NCBI GenBank assembly: GCA_015493625.1
Contig: WGCT01000514.1
Span: forward strand, 1 to 8,230
Length of the DNA stretch: 8,230 nucleotides
Origin: Draconibacterium sp.
GTDB lineage: Bacteria; Bacteroidota; Bacteroidia; Bacteroidales; Prolixibacteraceae
Direction: 5' to 3'
Of the stretch, positions 6,595-8,230 are shown piece after piece. Positions within the stretch are counted from its first letter, which is position 1. Each line of letters starts with the position of its first letter. The translations under genes and the position numbers were made by a program. The notes under the pieces were generated by a model, which saw only the letters and a program-made list of their open reading frames with translations, was not told the DNA's origin and did no database searches.

Positions 6595-7830
6595 AAATAC
6601 CAAATTACAGCAAACAATAAAAATATTACCGGAACGATTAATTTGCCGGCATCGAAAAGCATCAGCAACCGTGCTTTAATTATTAATGCACTGAGTTACA
6701 GTCCTTACCCACTTCGGAATTTGTCGGACAGCGACGACTCGAAAGTATTGGAAGCTGCACTGTTTTCGAACAGTAATAAATTCGATATTGGGCACGCCGG
6801 AACTGCCATGCGTTTTTTAACGGCATTTTTGGCAAAAATTGTGGGCGAATGGGAAATTACCGGGTCGGAACGAATGCAACAACGTCCCATCTCAATTCTG
6901 GTTGATGCACTAAATTCGCTTGGTGCACAAATTACCTACAAAGGAGTTGAAGGGTTTCCTCCGCTAAAAATTATGGGTTCTAATCTCACCGGAAAAACAC
7001 TGGAGTTAGACGGAACCATTTCGAGCCAGTACATCTCGGCACTGCTTTTAATAGCTCCTACAATTACAAACGGATTGACATTAAAACTGAAGGGCAAAAT
7101 TACTTCGCGCTCGTACATAAAACTTACGTTGGAATTGATGGCAAAATTTGGAATTCAATACCGGTGGGAGGGAGACGAAATTACCGTTGGTGAACAACAC
7201 TATTTTCCAATCGATTTTACCGTAGAAGCCGACTGGTCGGGAGCTTCGTACTGGTACCAGATTTTAGCTCTTGCCGGAGCGGGTGAGATTTTATTGGAGA
7301 ACCTTCAACTGAATAGTTTGCAGGGCGATGCAAATATTGCCGGTTGGTTCGAAGAGTTCGGGATTCAATCGACACAAAAAAAAGAGGGGGTTTTACTTGC
7401 AAAAAAAGGAGATACCAGCCCCAAAAAAGTTGTAATCGATTTTATAGAAAATCCTGATATTGCACAAACAATGGCCTGTTTGTGTGTCGCTAAAACTATT
7501 CCATTTCATTTCACAGGGTTAAAAACACTAAAAATAAAAGAGACCGACCGCATTGCTGCGCTTCAAAGCGAACTGGCAAAATTTGGAGCAACCCTCACCG
7601 AGCCGAAACACGGAGAGCTGGCGTGGGACGGCAAAATTAATTCAGCACTAAAAGAGGAAAATCCGGTTATTAAAACCTATCACGACCACCGGATGGCACT
7701 GGCTTTTGCCCCGATGGCTCTGGCAGGTATTTCGTTACAAATTGAAGACCCGGAGGTGGTAACAAAGTCGTACCCCAATTTTTGGCGAGATATAAAAGGT
7801 GTTGGATTTAAAGTTTCAGAAAAGAAATAA
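6592..7830 (+). CDS. aroA: 3-phosphoshikimate 1-carboxyvinyltransferase (EPSP synthase)
   Basis: A 412-aa cytoplasmic enzyme that joins PEP to shikimate-3-phosphate, the sixth shikimate-pathway step and the glyphosate target. Visible motifs: LPASKSISNRA (18-28) with K22, S23 and R27; GHAGTAMRFLTAF (67-79); SSQYISALL (144-152); DWSGASYW (214-221); NPDIAQT (287-293) with D289 as the likely catalytic Asp; KETDRIAAL (316-324) with E317 and R320; HDHRMALAF (364-372) with R367; and VTKSYPNF (390-397) with K392. The glycine loop differs from the E. coli NAGTAMRP form: His replaces the Asn and Phe replaces the Pro after MR. Key residues are intact and the length is close to the family norm, so it should be functional. 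It follows aroB by 39 bp. The next gene is an IS110 transposase, and I see no intrinsic terminator between them. Confidence 0.97.
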   Translation: MKYQITANNKNITGTINLPASKSISNRALIINALSYSPYPLRNLSDSDDSKVLEAALFSNSNKFDIGHAGTAMRFLTAFLAKIVGEWEITGSERMQQRPISILVDALNSLGAQITYKGVEGFPPLKIMGSNLTGKTLELDGTISSQYISALLLIAPTITNGLTLKLKGKITSRSYIKLTLELMAKFGIQYRWEGDEITVGEQHYFPIDFTVEADWSGASYWYQILALAGAGEILLENLQLNSLQGDANIAGWFEEFGIQSTQKKEGVLLAKKGDTSPKKVVIDFIENPDIAQTMACLCVAKTIPFHFTGLKTLKIKETDRIAALQSELAKFGATLTEPKHGELAWDGKINSALKEENPVIKTYHDHRMALAFAPMALAGISLQIEDPEVVTKSYPNFWRDIKGVGFKVSEKK

Positions 7831-7848
7831 TAGTTTTCGTTTTAATTT

Positions 7849-7856
7849 TAATTTTG
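7849..7856 (+). promoter_or_regulatory. possible -7 box upstream of the IS110 leader RNA
   Basis: TAATTTTG fits TAnnTTTG, 19 nt after the aroA stop. A transcript would begin near 7863, just before the first hairpin module. The region is very AT-rich, so a chance match is quite possible, and there is no clear -33 element. Whether it belongs to the IS or to host DNA depends on the unmapped IS boundary. Confidence 0.3.
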
Positions 7857-7891
7857 AAAGCTGTAAATTACTCACAGGTTAAAAAACAGAA

Positions 7892-7939
7892 ATAATGAAA
7901 CGAGCATGACAAATAATTGTCACACAGGAAAATCATTAT
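7892..7939 (+). repeat. hairpin module 1 in the IS110 leader
   Basis: The outer stem ATAATGA (7892-7898) pairs perfectly with TCATTAT (7933-7939). The inner stem TGACAA (7907-7912) pairs perfectly with TTGTCA (7917-7922) around an ATAA loop. Between them is an internal loop with 8 nt on the 5' side (7899-7906) and 10 nt on the 3' side (7923-7932, CACAGGAAAA). The core 7905-7939 aligns with module 2 at 7996-8033. Confidence 0.75.
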
Positions 7940-7977
7940 AGAGCGAGTTACATCGAATACCTTTGAAAATAAAAATT

Positions 7978-8033
7978 ATAATGAGATGAAGCCATCATGG
8001 CAAGTAATATTTGGCACACAGGCGGATGATTAT
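7978..8033 (+). repeat. hairpin module 2 in the IS110 leader
   Basis: The outer stem ATAAT (7978-7982) pairs with ATTAT (8029-8033), and the inner arms TGGCAAGT (7998-8005) and ATTTGGCA (8009-8016) pair with one G-G mismatch and one G-U pair. The 3' side of the internal loop is again CACAGG followed by CGGA (8017-8026). Alignment with module 1 is clear across CATG-CAA-TAA, CACAGG and ATTAT. An alternative local hairpin GCCA/TGGC (7991-7994 with 7998-8001) competes with the inner stem. Confidence 0.65.
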
Positions 8034-8053
8034 TCAGGTAGATGCAAATAATG

Positions 8054-8061
8054 TAACTTTG
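8054..8061 (+). promoter_or_regulatory. -7 box immediately before the transposase, inside a hairpin
   Basis: TAACTTTG fully matches TAnnTTTG and begins 21 nt before the transposase ATG, so a transcript from it would have a very short leader. The box lies within the hairpin 8044-8062. No good -33 element is present 19-21 nt upstream. Confidence 0.4.
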
Positions 8062-8074
8062 CTGTAAAAAAGAT

Positions 8075-8230
8075 ATGACTAAAAAGAATCAATACATAGA
8101 ATATGAGCAAGTAATAGAACGAGGATGTGGTATTGACATTCATAAAATGGTACTTGTAGCCACTATCCGAGGAATCGGGCTTAAGGAAGAGACCCGGACA
8201 TTTAGCGGATTTACGGAATCAATAGAAGAA
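8075..8230 (+). CDS. IS110-family transposase (DEDD), N-terminal fragment cut by the window edge
   Basis: The first 52 codons of a transposase, in frame to the last base of the window. Residues 17-25 read GCGIDIHKM, followed by VLVATI, which is the start of the RuvC-like DEDD domain of IS110 transposases; D21 would be the first catalytic Asp. The later pattern RTFSGFTESI (41-50) matches the usual spacing to the first helix. The remaining acidic residues and the C-terminal Tnp2 domain with its catalytic Ser lie beyond the window, so completeness cannot be judged. The ATG at 8075 follows an A-rich stretch and no Shine-Dalgarno; the conserved motif begins 16 residues in, as in relatives. The enzyme would recombine the element with target DNA, guided by the bridge RNA proposed just upstream. 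Confidence 0.85.
   Translation, partial: MTKKNQYIEYEQVIERGCGIDIHKMVLVATIRGIGLKEETRTFSGFTESIEE

Larger units (their letters stand above)
7892..8062 (+). ncRNA. candidate IS110 bridge RNA
   Basis: Established knowledge: in IS110-group elements the non-coding end upstream of the transposase encodes a bridge RNA with two internal loops, one pairing with the target and one with the donor DNA. Seen here: 170 nt before the transposase hold two related stem/internal-loop/stem modules (7892-7939 and 7978-8033), then a hairpin GCAAA/TTTGC (8044-8048 with 8058-8062). No protein of plausible length is encoded in this stretch. Assigning modules 1 and 2 as target and donor loops is inference; I could not match guide strands to flanking DNA because the element's ends are not defined in the window. 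RNA boundaries are approximate. Confidence 0.5.
7861..8230 (+). mobile_element. IS110-family insertion sequence, left part only
   Basis: The element is recognised from the N-terminus of its transposase and the long structured non-coding stretch before it. The left boundary is somewhere between the aroA stop (7830) and the first hairpin module (7892); 7861 is a rough choice. IS110 elements usually lack terminal inverted repeats and create no or tiny target duplications, so the end cannot be read by eye. The right end lies outside the window. Confidence 0.75.

Noticed and set aside
7958..7965. TACCTTTG as another promoter between the two modules
   Set aside because: It matches TAnnTTTG but lacks a -33 element and lies in the linker of the proposed RNA; chance is likely in such AT-rich DNA.
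7892..8033. CRISPR-like array
   Set aside because: Only two diverged copies, each a palindromic module, with no further units and no cas genes.
7986..8051. 21-codon ORF in the IS110 leader
   Set aside because: Too short, overlaps the structured module, and has no recognisable product.

Overview
The window reads as chromosomal DNA from a member of the Bacteroidota, plausibly the Marinilabiliales/Prolixibacteraceae side of the phylum. That placement is inferred from several signs: AT-rich codon use, almost no Shine-Dalgarno sequences before start codons, repeated matches to the Bacteroidota -7 promoter box TAnnTTTG, and the style of the encoded proteins. No database search was possible.

Layout. 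(1) 1-905, + strand: the 3' part of an alpha/beta-hydrolase gene cut by the window edge. It carries an in-frame TGA at 471-473, exactly where the last Gly of the G-x-S-x-G nucleophile elbow should be. (2) 906-1121: a non-coding gap with a possible -7 box. (3) 1122-2465, + strand: a membrane-anchored PlsC-type glycerolipid acyltransferase. (4) 2468-5390, - strand: a compact three-gene run (150-aa two-TM protein, dprA, RhlE-like DEAD-box RNA helicase) that converges on the acyltransferase with only 2 bp between stop codons. (5) 5391-5487: a divergent promoter region. (6) 5488-7830, + strand: aroB and aroA, the second and sixth steps of the shikimate pathway, 39 bp apart and preceded by the same 12-nt start context. 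(7) 7831-8230: the left part of an IS110-family insertion sequence, with a structured non-coding leader and the first 52 codons of the transposase, cut by the right edge.

How the parts fit. AroB and AroA serve chorismate and aromatic amino-acid synthesis. The minus-strand run pairs a DNA-processing protein with an RNA helicase and an uncharacterised membrane protein. The acyltransferase probably acts in phospholipid synthesis or remodelling. These parts are ordinary housekeeping.

The most interesting segment is the leader of the IS110 element (about 7861-8074). It holds two diverged copies of a hairpin module, about 86 nt apart. Each copy has an outer stem, an internal loop containing CACAGG on its 3' side, and an inner stem-loop. 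A third hairpin abuts the transposase start. This two-internal-loop design is what is expected of an IS110 bridge RNA, with its target-binding and donor-binding loops, and I propose it as a candidate. The second notable point is the nonsense codon in the hydrolase active-site motif.
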